Origin: Raphanus sativus
Lineage: Eukaryota > Streptophyta > Magnoliopsida > Brassicales > Brassicaceae
Direction: 5' to 3'
Assembly (NCBI RefSeq): GCF_000801105.2
Contig: NC_079516.1
Location: 20,683,043 to 20,747,042 of the forward strand
Length of the DNA: 64,000 nt
This document shows positions 47,263 to 58,989 of the stretch, piece by piece. Position numbers and translations under genes: made by a program. Numbering within the stretch: the stretch's first letter is position 1; every line of letters begins with the position of its first letter. The notes beneath the pieces were generated by a model that worked only from the letters and a program-made list of their open reading frames with translations, ran no database searches and was not told the DNA's origin.

Positions 47263-48028
47263 TCTATACTATTATTTATGAAGTGATTTTGCTTATATGT
47301 CATGCTCTCTATGATTTTAGATAATATTGATTATTAGTTATATTCTCCATAAGAAATTTTAGTAATTTAGTTGATGATTTATCATTATCATCTTTAAATA
47401 ATTTTAGTGATTTATCTGATAATTTATTATTATATCAAATAATTAAAAAAATTTAACGATAATATCAAATTTATATTTACATTATATTTAATTAAGTAAT
47501 ATTAAAATATTATATATGTATTTACTTTATATTTGGTTTAACCAAATATAATTTATATATATATATATATATATATATCACATAATTGGAGTGAATAGTA
47601 TATATTTGATTTTTTCGATCTACTTTAAAAATTAGAGCATTTAAAATATTTATTACCCTTATTAATATATAGTTATATTGAATTTCTAATAGATAATTAC
47701 CCACAAAATAAATAAAAAATCATTAATTTGATAATCATCACTATCTAAAAATATTATATATTATGTTGTCTAAAAATATTTTAAATTATAATAGTTTAAA
47801 ATAAATAAATCCATGTATATAATTTTATGAATATATGAATTTTAAGATTATTTACGTAATAAGAGATATTCTATTAAATTAAAATTTGCATATATAAAAA
47901 ATATAATATTTAATTAATAAATATTTCAAAACATGATTAATTTATTCTAATAGTTTTTGGATTGATGATGTATCTATTTATATTTTTTGTAAAATTATAA
48001 AGCCCGCAAGTGCGGGCAAAACACCTAG
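47263..48028 (+). mobile_element. Second non-autonomous Helitron, same orientation
   Basis: It starts TCTATACTATTATTTATGAA after A, and ends with the hairpin GCCCGCAAGTGCGGGC and then aaaacacCTAG before T. It contains (AT)n near 47555-47577. The 766 bp interior has no coding. It lies only 50 bp beyond the first Helitron. Confidence 0.75.
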
Positions 48029-48057
48029 TATGAAGTATTTTCTTTAGAGTTTTAAAA

Positions 48058-48105
<48 letters not shown>

Positions 48106-49327
48106 ATTTTTAGAATTTCAAAAAGAGAGTTTTTTTTTTATCAAAGATGCTCTTATACATCCATTAGTATAAAAATAGTAAAAAAACACATCCAGTAAAT
48201 TTTAACATCGGTTTTCTTTGTTTCTGATTAAAGGTTGTTTCAATTTTTTACAAAAATATGTTCTATTTTGTTGGACTCAATACAAGAAGGATAATCAGAA
48301 CTAAAAAAAAGAAATATTATTATTATAAGTTTATAGAGTTGTACATATACACACAAGACTCAATCATATTCAATCAAAAATAGAGTTATCAAATTTTATG
48401 GTATGTATCTAAAATTTTTAATTTTAAAAATTTAGACAATATTTTTTAATTTGTGTTTACTAGATTTATTTGACAATCGGTTTTTAACCATCTGTAGGAG
48501 CTGGTTCCCAAGATATATTACTGTCTTTAGTTATCTCTAATAGGATACATGCTTTGTTAAAAAAATTGGTTAATTAATTTACTATGTTTTTCATCTTATG
48601 TTTGTGATTATAAAACTAAGTCATATTTACATTTATTGAACAAGGTCCAATAATAGGTGTTGTTAAGGACCATATTAGACGAAGCTGAAGTTTTGTTTTT
48701 GAATTAAGGATATAAAAATTTTGTATTGTGATTGTAGATTTTTAATGTGATAGGATTTATATGTGGGTAAATTTTTTAGTGATTTACTCATAAATCTTTC
48801 AAAGTTGTGATATTAAATCTGTAAGTACTTTTTGTTCTCTAAAGCTAAATCAGAAGAACAAAATATGTAGTTTCTAAAAATCTCTATAAATATGAATGGA
48901 AGAGATTTGGTGTTTCTTGGAAAACAAAAAAATGGATGTGAAAAACTCTACAAACACTTGTCAATCAAACCCGGAATCGGACTTGTTTGACTGAGGAACC
49001 AAAACGTGTTGTGAACGATGAACAAATGCGGTTATCACTAGGAACAGACTAATCTCTACTTATCATCCGTTTTCATTATTATTTTGCGTACGTGTTTGAA
49101 ATTACACCTAGCTATCATCGTCAAGATTCATTGATATCGAACTTACGTGACTGAATTTGAAATAAACAATCTGAACTTATCATCATATCTTTTGCATCCT
49201 TACCTTTTTCACAGATTACATACAACAGTCTTAAATTATAAGCATACATACTATTCATATCACCATTTTTAGACATAAGAACCCACACATATACATTTTA
49301 ACCTTGACCGGGTATTAAACGGGGTTT
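48029..49327. other. Gene-free stretch, 3' flank of SAG12
   Basis: A (TA)n(TG)n microsatellite lies at 48060-48107. No gene or element ends are recognised. Confidence 0.45.
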
Positions 49328-49918
49328 TCATATAGTTGGGTAAGAAGCCTTCATGGCAAGACCACATAGTCCTTCTTTATCTTTGATATCTTTTTTAATC
49401 CTCATGTATCCAAGTTCTCCCCATTTTGTTCCCCATGAATTTTTGATGATCCAATACTTTGATCCGTTGGAAGATTGGCTGTATCCAACCGCAGTCACCG
49501 CGTGATCAAGATACGTTGTGCACTCTCCGGTGAACACACCGGACGAGTAGAATTGGAAATCAAAACCACCTCCTTCAATTCCAACGCTTACCGGTTGGTG
49601 TGCCACTGCCTTCATTAGAGCATTCTCGTCGTTAACCGGGACATCCTCATAGCCTATGATTCGTGTACAAATGATTAAAATTCAAAGCATGAGTACTAGT
49701 ATCTATTTCTTAAAAAAAAACAAAGAATAACTAGTAACACAAAGATGAACATTTAGACCAAAAAAAAAAAAACACAAAGATGAACATTTGCTCGTTTGGT
49801 TTGGTTTACTCGCTTGAAAATTATGATCTAATAGAAATATATTGGTTGGTCATGACCGAAAATGGACATAGATAAATGAAACACTGTGTATGTGTAGAGA
49901 CACCAAAATTTTAAGAAT

Positions 49919-49956
<38 letters not shown>

Positions 49957-51417
49957 AAAATTGTGTAAAAATTATTAGAATTCATACTAAATTATGTGTA
50001 ACTCCCAAAATCTCATGACTGATCTTCTTTTATATACTCGGTTGTGAGAATTATGATCGAATTTGAAAGTTGGTTTTGTTATGTATGATAATTTGTTATA
50101 TTTGGTTTGGTTTGTATATTCTTTTATAAACATTTTTTCTAGATTTTAATTAATTTTAGTTTGTTCGGTTAACTTTTGGTTTATTATGTGCATTTCAAAT
50201 CTTTTGTATGACTTTTATCAGAGAACAAAAAGTGAAACCTGTGATAGAAGCTGCTGTCGGTTTAGTGCTCTTGATCTTGCAAGTGGCGTCTTCGCCTTTA
50301 TAAGGATAATTTGATTCAGTGGTTAAGCCGCCAGTGGCCATTATGTGCTCAAACGCAGTATCCATTAGACCGCCGCTGCAGCCAAAATCGTTAGTGTCGC
50401 AGTCAACAAGCTGTTGCTCAGACAAAGAAATAAGTTTCCCTTTCTTTATCTGCGTTGCTCCTTCTATAGCCGCAACTGCTGAAAACGCCCAACAACATCC
50501 TACACATACACTCCCTCGTTTATTAGTTTCACCATCCATGCAAAATTATCTTAGGGATGGTTATTAGATCTGGTTAGATTACATATTTTGACTTTTTCGG
50601 TTTTGAGCTTTCATAATCGGAACTTTTAAGTTCGGCTTAAAATCCTCGATTCATATTAGCTCCGATTTTGGAATAGAAGCTACTTGAAATATATTTATTT
50701 AAATTCTCTCTTAGTTTTAGCATAAAGAAATCTATTTTATTTTGTATATATATAATTGAAAAAAAAAGTATCGGTTCGGTTTATTTTGGTTATTTGTTGT
50801 TTATATTAGGTACAAAATAAAGTGATCAAATCGTTTGGGAAAAGGAAACCAACTTTTTCAGTTTCAAACTTTCAATAAAAACGGTTCAAAATTTCAGCTT
50901 GGTCTAGTACTTTAGTTTATATTATTATATACATGAATAAAGATTACGAGTTATGTTTATTACCACAACTGCCTTGATTCTTGATAGGAGTCACAGCTCC
51001 TTTCGTCCTCCAATCAACAGCAATCGGCAAAGCACCAGAAGAAACGTTTTGGTACCTAAACGAGGTCGATTTTGTTTGACTTTGGCTAGACAAGACCGAG
51101 TTTCCTTTGTAACCAGTGTACATAGAACGAAACTCGTCGTTGGTTAGATCAGCAAACTGGTTCACCGCGAGCTTAAACGTTCTTCCGGCGGGAACGTTGT
51201 TTAAGCGTTCAATGCGTTCCACGTTGCGCTTGAACACAACGTAGCGATTGCTTTTCTCATTCATATCTGCGTAAACACGTCCATGTTCGGCCATCCACTC
51301 GTCGTGCCTCTTTTGCATGATGAGTTCATCGTCGAGAGGGCGAGAAAGCGTGATCGAGAAACATAATGATGAAACTAGAGAGACTATGAGAAAGATTTTG
51401 ACGTGGTTTAAAGCCAT
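49328..51417 (-). CDS. SAG12: Senescence-associated cysteine protease SAG12
   Basis: Papain-family (C1A) protease found in senescence-associated vacuoles, where it degrades leaf protein. Minus-strand exons 51417-50964, 50499-50239 and 49653-49328 give 346 aa, the length I recall for Arabidopsis. The signal peptide is at about 1-25. The I29 inhibitory propeptide includes an ERFNIN-type helix ([17 protein letters not shown]) and [11 protein letters not shown]. The mature enzyme begins near [13 protein letters not shown]. Catalytic residues: Gln148 (NQGSCG), Cys154 (CCWAFSA), His289 ([10 protein letters not shown]), Asn310 ([10 protein letters not shown]). There is no granulin domain. Intron 2 contains (AT)n and a micro-retroposon. 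All motifs are intact, so it is probably functional. Confidence 0.96.
49736..49789. repeat. Micro-retroposon in SAG12 intron 2, 19 bp target duplication
   Basis: AACACAAAGATGAACATTT at 49736-49754 and 49771-49789 flanks agacc plus an A run (16 bp). Confidence 0.7.
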
Positions 51418-51485
51418 TGTTTTTGAAAAGTTGAAGGGGATTTAGATACTAGTTTGATTACTCCAAAAGGGTTTTGAAGTGGGGT

Positions 51486-51494
51486 TTTTATAGT
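51486..51494 (-). promoter_or_regulatory. TATA box of SAG12
   Basis: The minus strand reads CTATAAAAA about 70 bp upstream of the start codon. Confidence 0.6.
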
Positions 51495-51967
51495 GAAAAA
51501 AGTGTGATCTTATTGGTAATGTTCCTATGAGGTGATTATGACAAAGTATTTTTAGTTTACAAGTAATGATCACTTATACACCTATGTAGATAACTAGAAC
51601 GTATCATGGTTCAAACCTATTAGACTTTCATCTCCCAAGGCTTAACGATACTGGAACTTGGTTACTGATTGGTGTTTGGGAAATATATTTATTAATGTAA
51701 AAATTGAAAATCAAATATTAAGGAAGCATTTAAAAATGATATTTGTTACAAAAAAAAAACTGAAAATCATGTGAAACATATTTGTTTGAACTAGCAATTT
51801 TCAGCTGCTCAATATATCATTTATGTAACTATGTTTACCCATCATAGCGTCTCTTTTTTATTTAAAAGGCTAAGACTGTAATCTTGCATAGTTTAGAAAA
51901 TAAAACAATGGGTTTATTGTAACAGTTAACGCTTTTTTGTTTGCTAAATACAATTAACCAATTTCTA

Positions 51968-52015
51968 CGTACTTTCATAGTTTTTTTTTTTTTTTTGTAA
52001 CTTCGTACTTTCATA
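51968..52015. repeat. Micro-retroposon with 12 bp target duplication in the SAG12 promoter
   Basis: CGTACTTTCATA at 51968-51979 and 52004-52015 flanks a T run ending gtaactt. The right repeat was later used as the target of the hAT element at 52016. Confidence 0.65.
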
Positions 52016-52213
52016 CAGGGGCGGACGGACATTATAGGGTATGGGGTCACATGCCCCCTACTCTTTCAAATTTTTTCTTAAGTAATCTAAATTAATCTGG
52101 TTGAATTGTACATAGTTTAGTGAAGAAATAGGTAAAGTGCCCCCAATTCAGAATTTATCTTGTCATTTTTAACATTGTGCCCCCAACTAAAAGTGTTTCT
52201 GCATCCGCCCCTG
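52016..52213. mobile_element. hAT MITE in the distal SAG12 promoter
   Basis: Inverted ends CAGGGGCGGACGGAC and CAGGGGCGGATGCAG (reverse complement of the right end) are flanked by the perfect 8 bp duplication CTTTCATA (52008-52015, 52214-52221). It is 198 bp, non-coding, and lies about 600-800 bp upstream of the SAG12 start codon. Confidence 0.93.
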
Positions 52214-52221
52214 CTTTCATA

Positions 52222-53173
52222 GTTTGTTTCTGAGGTTTTATAATATGTTCAATATGATCATTAATCTTTTTCAACTAGAAATGGAACTTTCGTAGTTCAA
52301 CATTCTCAGTTTTGCTGATTAACGAATTTGTTTCAAATATGCCGTTAACGCATAAAATCATTATAATCTTATCAAAACATGGAATCTTATTTTGTCCTCT
52401 TATTAATTAATTAATTTGAGTTCAAAGATTCCGTTCATTCAGAAGAGAACCATTCGTGCAAGTTAAAAGTTTAAACAAAGAGAAGAAAATGATTCGACAA
52501 AATTAACTAACTGGATCAAATCATCGAATCATAATCACTCAGAACAAGTGAACTTCATTACGCTAAGTATCCTTTGGTAGATAAATCTAAATGATTTGCT
52601 TTCCTTTTCAATCATGTTTCCCACCAATTTCATCTATTCGAATTTCTATGAAGTTTTCTATTTTGTTCATAAAATACAATACAATTGCTTATAAGTTACA
52701 GCTAGGAGGTAGTTCAAAAGAAAAGAAGCCACAGCTAGGGATGATATAAGAAAAAATGAATAATCACTGGGCGGACAGGTACATCATTTCATCAAATACT
52801 ATTAAAGTATGAAGCACAAATTGGGCCAAACTTTTGTTCACCGGGTAACATTACCAAATTTAAACAACTATTAGATTTTGCTCAGCACTTTTAAAATACA
52901 GAATTATTTTCAGAACAAACTAAATTTATTTAATATAAATTTATATTTTTATTTGTGTATTTACATTTAAATGTTACAAAAATCATATTCTTGCAATTAT
53001 TGTATGTTTAATATTCTAATGGAAATAACTTGAATTGCGGAATATGCAATCAACTTTTAGAATGATACGTAAATATTGGTGATATGGTTTTAAAATATTT
53101 AATCAGGTTTGAAAAAAAAATCAAAGTACATTCTCTTGCAGTTATTAGCATTTTGAGTTATTAACATAAATAG
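52222..53173. other. Gene-free stretch
   Basis: AT-rich DNA upstream of SAG12. No element or gene is recognised. Confidence 0.4.
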
Positions 53174-53176
53174 TTA

Positions 53177-53425
53177 GAGCATCTTCGACCCTAATTTATT
53201 TTATTCTAAAATGGAGTAAGATGAAGTAATAGTAAAAAATGTTCCAAACCAATTAATAAATTTCACTTTAAAATAGAGTTTACTCCATAAATGTAGTAAT
53301 CTATTTTTGGTTATTCATTACGCCATTATGAAGTGAGAAATAGAAGTGGATTGAAACATTTTTATTCTACATTCTCTTTTACTCCATTTAAAGGGAAAAA
53401 ATGAAATTTTACATCAGAGATGCTC
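53177..53425. mobile_element. Tourist-like MITE, TTA TSD
   Basis: GAGCATCTTCGACC and GAGCATCTCTGATG (reverse complement of the right end) are flanked by TTA at 53174-53176 and 53426-53428. The inner halves are also largely inverted (ttattctaaaatggagtaa / ttactccatttaaag). Confidence 0.8.
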
Positions 53426-53765
53426 TTAATAATATTTTTACCCAAAAATTGATCTGTAAGTTAGACTCCCAAACCCAATTAAACTCATTCTACATATTCA
53501 AACATGTCTTAAATTGCTATATCCGAAAATAATATCGAACACGACCTGTACCGAGAACCGAATAAATATATAAATAAGTATATATATATATATATATATT
53601 ATAATTATAGTTATAATAATATTAATACCTAAAATTAAAATTAAAAATTAAATATATTAGTTATTATAGGTATTTATGGATAAAAGGATATATTAGACAC
53701 AAAATATCCAAATAAATTCTATCCATGGATAATTTAAGATAAAAATAACCAATTTTAACAATATA

Positions 53766-53800
53766 CTAGATTTTGACCCGCGCTTCAAAAGCGCGGGTTT
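53766..53800 (-). mobile_element. Helitron 3' terminus (minus strand)
   Basis: On the minus strand the hairpin CCCGCGCTTTTGAAGCGCGGG is followed by tcaaaatCTAG and then T. The 5' end, to the right, was not identified. Confidence 0.65.
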
Positions 53801-53931
53801 TTAAAATATAAATAAATTTATGTATTATGTTACAAATTATATTATATTGTATAAGGGAATTTTATTAAAATTTATAATTTTTGAATTAGTTTGTTTGAAA
53901 TTCGTATGTACACTCCTATGTAACTCTTTAG

Positions 53932-54604
53932 TAGGTATGAGCATTTTTACCAGGCCGAAAAAATGAATCACTCAAAAATGCAGGCTCAGTTCGGGTCTCG
54001 AACCAGGAAAATTTTATATATTGGGTATAATTTTGGACCCATGGGTCTCTTTATGAGTCTGGATCTATCCGAGACCGGATCGAATATTCAAAGTATTTGA
54101 ATTGTATATTTAATTATTTTGGATAAGTTTTTGGTATTACATACAGTTTTTAAGTTTCTTGTTTGAGTTTTTTGTTTATTTTTTGGATTTGAGGTAAAAT
54201 ATCAAAATTTTAAAAATATATTTCAGGTATTCGAATAGAATTTTTGGTATCTTCGGTTCTTCTGATCAGATTTCAAGTAAAATTTTAGTTTTTTGGATAT
54301 TTGAATATTTATTTTGTTTTTGAGTTTTTCGTGTTTTATATATTTTTGGGTTTTCGGATAATTCTAGTATTTTTGGGTTTTAAATACTTGAACCAATCCA
54401 AACCTGTTATACCCAAAAGTTATAGGTTTTTAACATGTGTTTGAATTATATACATGAACCCGACTCGTAACCAAAAAAAACTGATCCAAATTCAAACCAA
54501 AATTTTAAAATTCTTATTTGGATCCAAGTGTTTAGGATTTGAAGGACATGGACCCGTAAAGAGCCGATATGTGCCCGATTCGAGGATTCAAATGTCCATG
54601 TCTA
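53932..54604. mobile_element. Possible hAT-like element (weak ends)
   Basis: The left end TAGGTATGAGCATTT and right end (reverse complement) TAGACATGGACATTT are inverted. The flanking 8-mers (ctctttag, ctcttttt) agree at 6 of 8 positions. The body is rich in ggttttcgg/acccga words. Confidence 0.4.
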
Positions 54605-57198
54605 CTCTTTTTATTATATTTTATGTGAATTTTATAAATCATATTTGTTGAGTTAGTAGAATATAAGATCTACTTGGTAGATTTTTGGCTAATTTAATAG
54701 TGTAGATTTGTATGGTTATCACAAATTTAAATGTATCTTAGATAGCAAATTTTTATCGTAAATTATGTTTATAAAGATAATTTAACATGATATATAATTT
54801 AGTTTTAAACATATTGTCTGCTCTTCTTTATCAAATTTGATTTCGTAAATATTTAAAACTATATATGTAAGATGGCACGATATATAATATAAGTTAATTC
54901 ATTTTGATAATTAATCTCTAAATTAGATCCATTATTGAGTGTAAAATATAGTGCATAACAACTTTAACGTTGGGTGCTAAACTATTTTTAAAATTTGTTC
55001 GTTTGGACTGTACTTGAATGGTTATTTTGTGTATAAATTATCATTGAATATGATCTTATTAATAAACTAGGGTAAACCCGCCCTACGGGCGGGACAATAA
55101 ATTAAAAATAACATATATATAACATAAATATAAATGTATTTTAATTATATTTTGTTATTTTTGTTCAAGATCACAAATTTTTTTTTTGATTATGATAGTA
55201 TTTAGAATAAAAATCTTTGGAATGGTAGTTGATTGGATTCTGTAAGATAAATATAGATTGTTTCTTATGTTTGTATGTGTATTTTTGAATCTATTGGGAC
55301 TTTGGAAGTAAAAAAAAATTCTCTAAAAATTTCTGATTCAAATGATGTTGTAACTCACAAAGAAAAGAACATTATTTGTTCATTATTTGATATGCTTCCT
55401 CACTATACACAAATTATTCCAGTGAGGAATAGAACCCTTTTCTGTTAGATATGAAACAACTACTGCCCATGGTCTTTGGGTTCACATGTGAAACTCAATT
55501 GAGACAGTTTGGTGATAATGTAAAATTCTCTCTCCCTATTTTGCCTATTTGCAAATCATGAAAAACAATATGGAAAACAATAACTTTATTTTCCTAATAA
55601 GGAAGATCAGCGAAGAAAAAAAAAATAGAAGCAACTAAGCTTTTGTGTGTTGGTTGTTGAGACTTGTCGTTATCGCTTGCAATTTCAGCATTATTAGGGT
55701 GTTCCTGCAGCTCTGCTCATTGGTTTGAAAGGTAATTGTCCACATGGCTCCTAGATTTAAAACAGGTTTGTGAGTGGAAAACAAAAGCATAGAATATATG
55801 AGAGGAAAACAACATATCTTGTTTCAGTCTCTACCTCTTTCCACGATGAAACTGAGGCGAAACATATCATATTAGTATATTCCAATCTAAAAGAAATAAT
55901 CTCAAGCTCCATTTACCTTTGAAACCAAAGGTTTCCGCCTACAAACTATGCTATTGCAATTCCTAACAAAAATCGACAGGTATATCTAACTATCTCTTTA
56001 TTTTCTTTAGATACTTATAAATTTTGAAGATAAAAGATAATGCTTTGATCTCAAAGACATACCTCTTGGGACCAAACCAAGTTGTCATGTTCTTTTTAAT
56101 CCAATCATCCAACTTTTCCAAACAAATCGATCAAAGCATCTTTTATCTTCTTCATTCCAAGTCTCCATGATAACCAACTTCATGTTTTCCCATCTCTCCA
56201 ATATTCCATCAATAGTTAATCCCTCTGCAACCTTAATTCAACAAATGCAATCATCATCAAACTATTCATCTATCATACACAAAGGATCTCTTTATCCAAG
56301 AGCTATAAGTCCTGGAAAGGTATATTTTGATAAGCATTCACACTCACTAAATATTTTGGAATAGAAGGTATCTTCGTTTCCAACAACAGCTGAAATAAAA
56401 GATTTTCATAACCAGTTTACTTTCATTCAAAATCAGAGCATTAGATACCAATATCAAGTTTCAATCTGAAAAAACTAAATATATAATAAATTTACAATAT
56501 GCACCTCATCAATGATCCATTCCTCTAAAGTGGGATCAACTCCTTCAAACAAACTGGGCCATCTCATTCTCACATTCTCGCAGCCTAAACATATGAACAA
56601 TCTAGTCTGTTGTCGAAACCTAGGAAGAAGAGATGTGAAGAGAAGATGAGTTCAAAGTGAGAGATACTAACATATATTTATACACAACACACACGGCCTC
56701 ACAGATCTGACAACGCATTCAAGACCTCATCGTGGCTACTGAATTAACGGGATTAATAACAAAAGACATAACTCGGACCGTTTCAGTTAGCATGCGGAAA
56801 CTCAGACGTCACCACGCGGCCGCGAAGAAGAGAGACGACATACATCTCCTTGAGTTTACCATTCATACTTGATCTAGCAAGGAACTCTGCTTGTGGATTC
56901 TTTTCTCTGAAAATTTTAGGAATGATAATGATTGAAAGGAAAGAACTGATGAATTTCACGAAATGAAACTCACGTATTTATAGTTGGAGATTCATACAAA
57001 AGAGAAAGGGGGAATGCATTGAATAAGAAATCGTGTGAGGAGTGGGGAAGCGTTGTTAATGAGGGAGTCAATGACGATGGTTGATTGCAGTCGACTTCCG
57101 TAACGTTCCCGGATTTCGTTCAGAGTGAGAAGATCACCATTGGATTAGACGTCGGTGTCGGGTTCCATCAGGAATTGGCGGAAACCATTGATGTACGT

Positions 57199-57244
57199 AA
57201 CAGAGACTTCAGCGGGGGAAGAAAAAAAAAACAGAGACTTCAGC
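57199..57244. repeat. Micro-retroposon with 15 bp target duplication
   Basis: AACAGAGACTTCAGC at 57199-57213 and 57230-57244 flanks gggggaag plus an A run. Confidence 0.65.
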
Positions 57245-57366
57245 AGCGACTACCTTCATCGTTATTAGCCGGAGTTTCAAAATACAATACATTTTTGGTT
57301 TAGGTTATATCATATACACCGACCCAATTTTCTATTTTTTACAGGCCCTAAAGTAGTTGATATAAA

Positions 57367-57412
57367 TAATAGTAGCCCATTTGTCCACAAAAAAAAAATT
57401 AATAGTAGCCCA
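57367..57412. repeat. Micro-retroposon with 13 bp target duplication
   Basis: TAATAGTAGCCCA at 57367-57379 and 57400-57412 flanks tttgtccac plus an A run. Confidence 0.65.
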
Positions 57413-57540
57413 AAAAGAAATCAAAGAAAAACTTAATGAAACGCAGCGTACTAAAAAAGGGACAGGTGTTGGCTTCAGGTTGAATGAATTGATGACGTGT
57501 CTCTCTCAGGAGAGAGACAACTTTTCTTTATAATAATAGA

Positions 57541-58700
57541 TATGCTATGCTGTTATTTATGGCTTTAAGACTTGAAATAATAATATATTAGAATATAATG
57601 GCTGAGTAAAATATTAAACTAAATATGATATTGTGATTTATACGTGAATTGTAGAAGATACATTATTAAATGATTCCTTTTTTTTTTGGCAATCTTTGAA
57701 GATCTTATTTATGAATATTGTTGTGTAAATAATGCAGTCAACTGATCTTTCCTAAAATGTAGGTGAATGAGCCTAAACGATTTGTTACATTTATAACTAA
57801 TTGTATGTTATGCTATGTTATTAAGTCAAATAATTCTAACGAATAAGTCCAATAACCTTTTGTAAGTAGATTTTTTCAGAATGTTTCTCTTTTAATAGAA
57901 TAGATAATGAGTATTTTTTTTTTTGTATATTTGGGTAATTTGAATATAAAATATTTAAACCGAATTGGGTAGCTTGGTTATTTCGATTAAAATATCAGAA
58001 TCCCAATCATATATAACAGCTATCCAATTTTTTTTGGTTCTTTTATATGAGAACCGTACCCATCAAGAACCATACCGTTAGAACCCAGGAAAACTTGACT
58101 CGAACCTGGCACAATGTTTGATAATATCTAAACAAAACATTTTTCAAAACCCAAAAAGTTGATACTTGAAATAGCCGATCCATACCCAAATACCAATACT
58201 TAATCTCAACTAAGTCACATACTAAAAATAAAATTGCTATCAGTTATATATATTTAGCTCTTTATTTGTGAGCTAAAATATCCTTTTAATTTGAATATTC
58301 AATACCACAAATAGATTACGAATATTTCTTTTTCTTTTTTTTTAAATTGTTAAGTATCTAAATCAACCCATATATATCAAACAGATTTGACAATAAAATA
58401 AATAGATCCGTTCATTTTAAGATTTAATAAGATTATTCATTTAGACTTGTGATAGTTATGTTTATCTATTTAGATCCATTTAAACCTATTTAAAATGTTT
58501 TGAATATATTCTTTTTAATAAAAAACGTACTGAAAATATATTTAAAGTATATTTCTTAACAACTTTTAACTTATTTTTTTTCAAAAAATCAGATTTTTTT
58601 TTTAAAAATAGTATATCTAACTAAATATATTAATAAAAAAAACTGAATATTTAGAGTAGATTCTTATGAGCTCATGCTGATCTTGTATTTTAACTGTGTT
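57541..58700. other. Gene-free AT-rich stretch
   Basis: No gene is seen. Words such as gaaccgtaccc and gaacctggcac at 58050-58110 look like decayed transposon sequence without ends. Confidence 0.4.
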
Positions 58701-58701
58701 A

Positions 58702-58901
58702 CTTCCTCCATTTCATTATAAGTGTCATTTAAGTTTTTTTTGCACATAAATTAAAAAAAAAGATTAAATTTTCTATTATACCCTATATAATACATCTTTT
58801 TGTTTGATTTCACTATCTAATGAGCTAAGAGTAAGAGTAAAACGACACTTATAATGAAACAAAATAAAACTAAAAATGACATTTATATGAAACAGAGAGA
58901 G
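58702..58901. mobile_element. Stowaway-like MITE, TA TSD
   Basis: CTTCCTCCATTTCATTATAA is inverted at the right (CTCTCTCTGTTTCATATAAA as reverse complement). TA flanks both ends (58700-58701, 58902-58903). Confidence 0.65.
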
Positions 58902-58948
58902 TATATGATACGAAAGTGTGTGTGTCCACTTTAATTTTTAATATCTAA

Positions 58949-58985
58949 CTAGATTTTGATCTGCGCTTTTAAAAGCGTAGGTTAA
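58949..58985 (-). mobile_element. Helitron 3' terminus (minus strand, decayed)
   Basis: CTAG at 58949-58952 is followed by attttgatctgcgcttttaa and aagcgta, the minus-strand form of the hairpin plus CTAG end, with a mutated stem. Confidence 0.5.
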
Positions 58986-58989
58986 TATT

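Larger units (their letters stand above)
55067..57540 (-). mobile_element. Helitron, 2.47 kb, minus orientation, with gene-like interior
   Basis: On the minus strand it begins A|TCTATTATTATAAAGAAAAG at 57540. It ends with the hairpin TCCCGCC-CGTA-GGGCGGG, then tttaccCTAG at 55067 before T. The interior has mixed, partly GC-richer composition (56550-57250) and short frames at 56167-56364 and 57085-57303 without recognised domains, which may be captured gene pieces. No Rep/helicase motifs are seen, so it is non-autonomous. Two micro-retroposons (57199-57244 and 57367-57412) lie inside it. Confidence 0.7.

Noticed and set aside
56167..57303. Two frames of 65-72 codons as host genes
   Set aside because: They lie inside a delimited Helitron and show no recognised domain; one contains a micro-retroposon.
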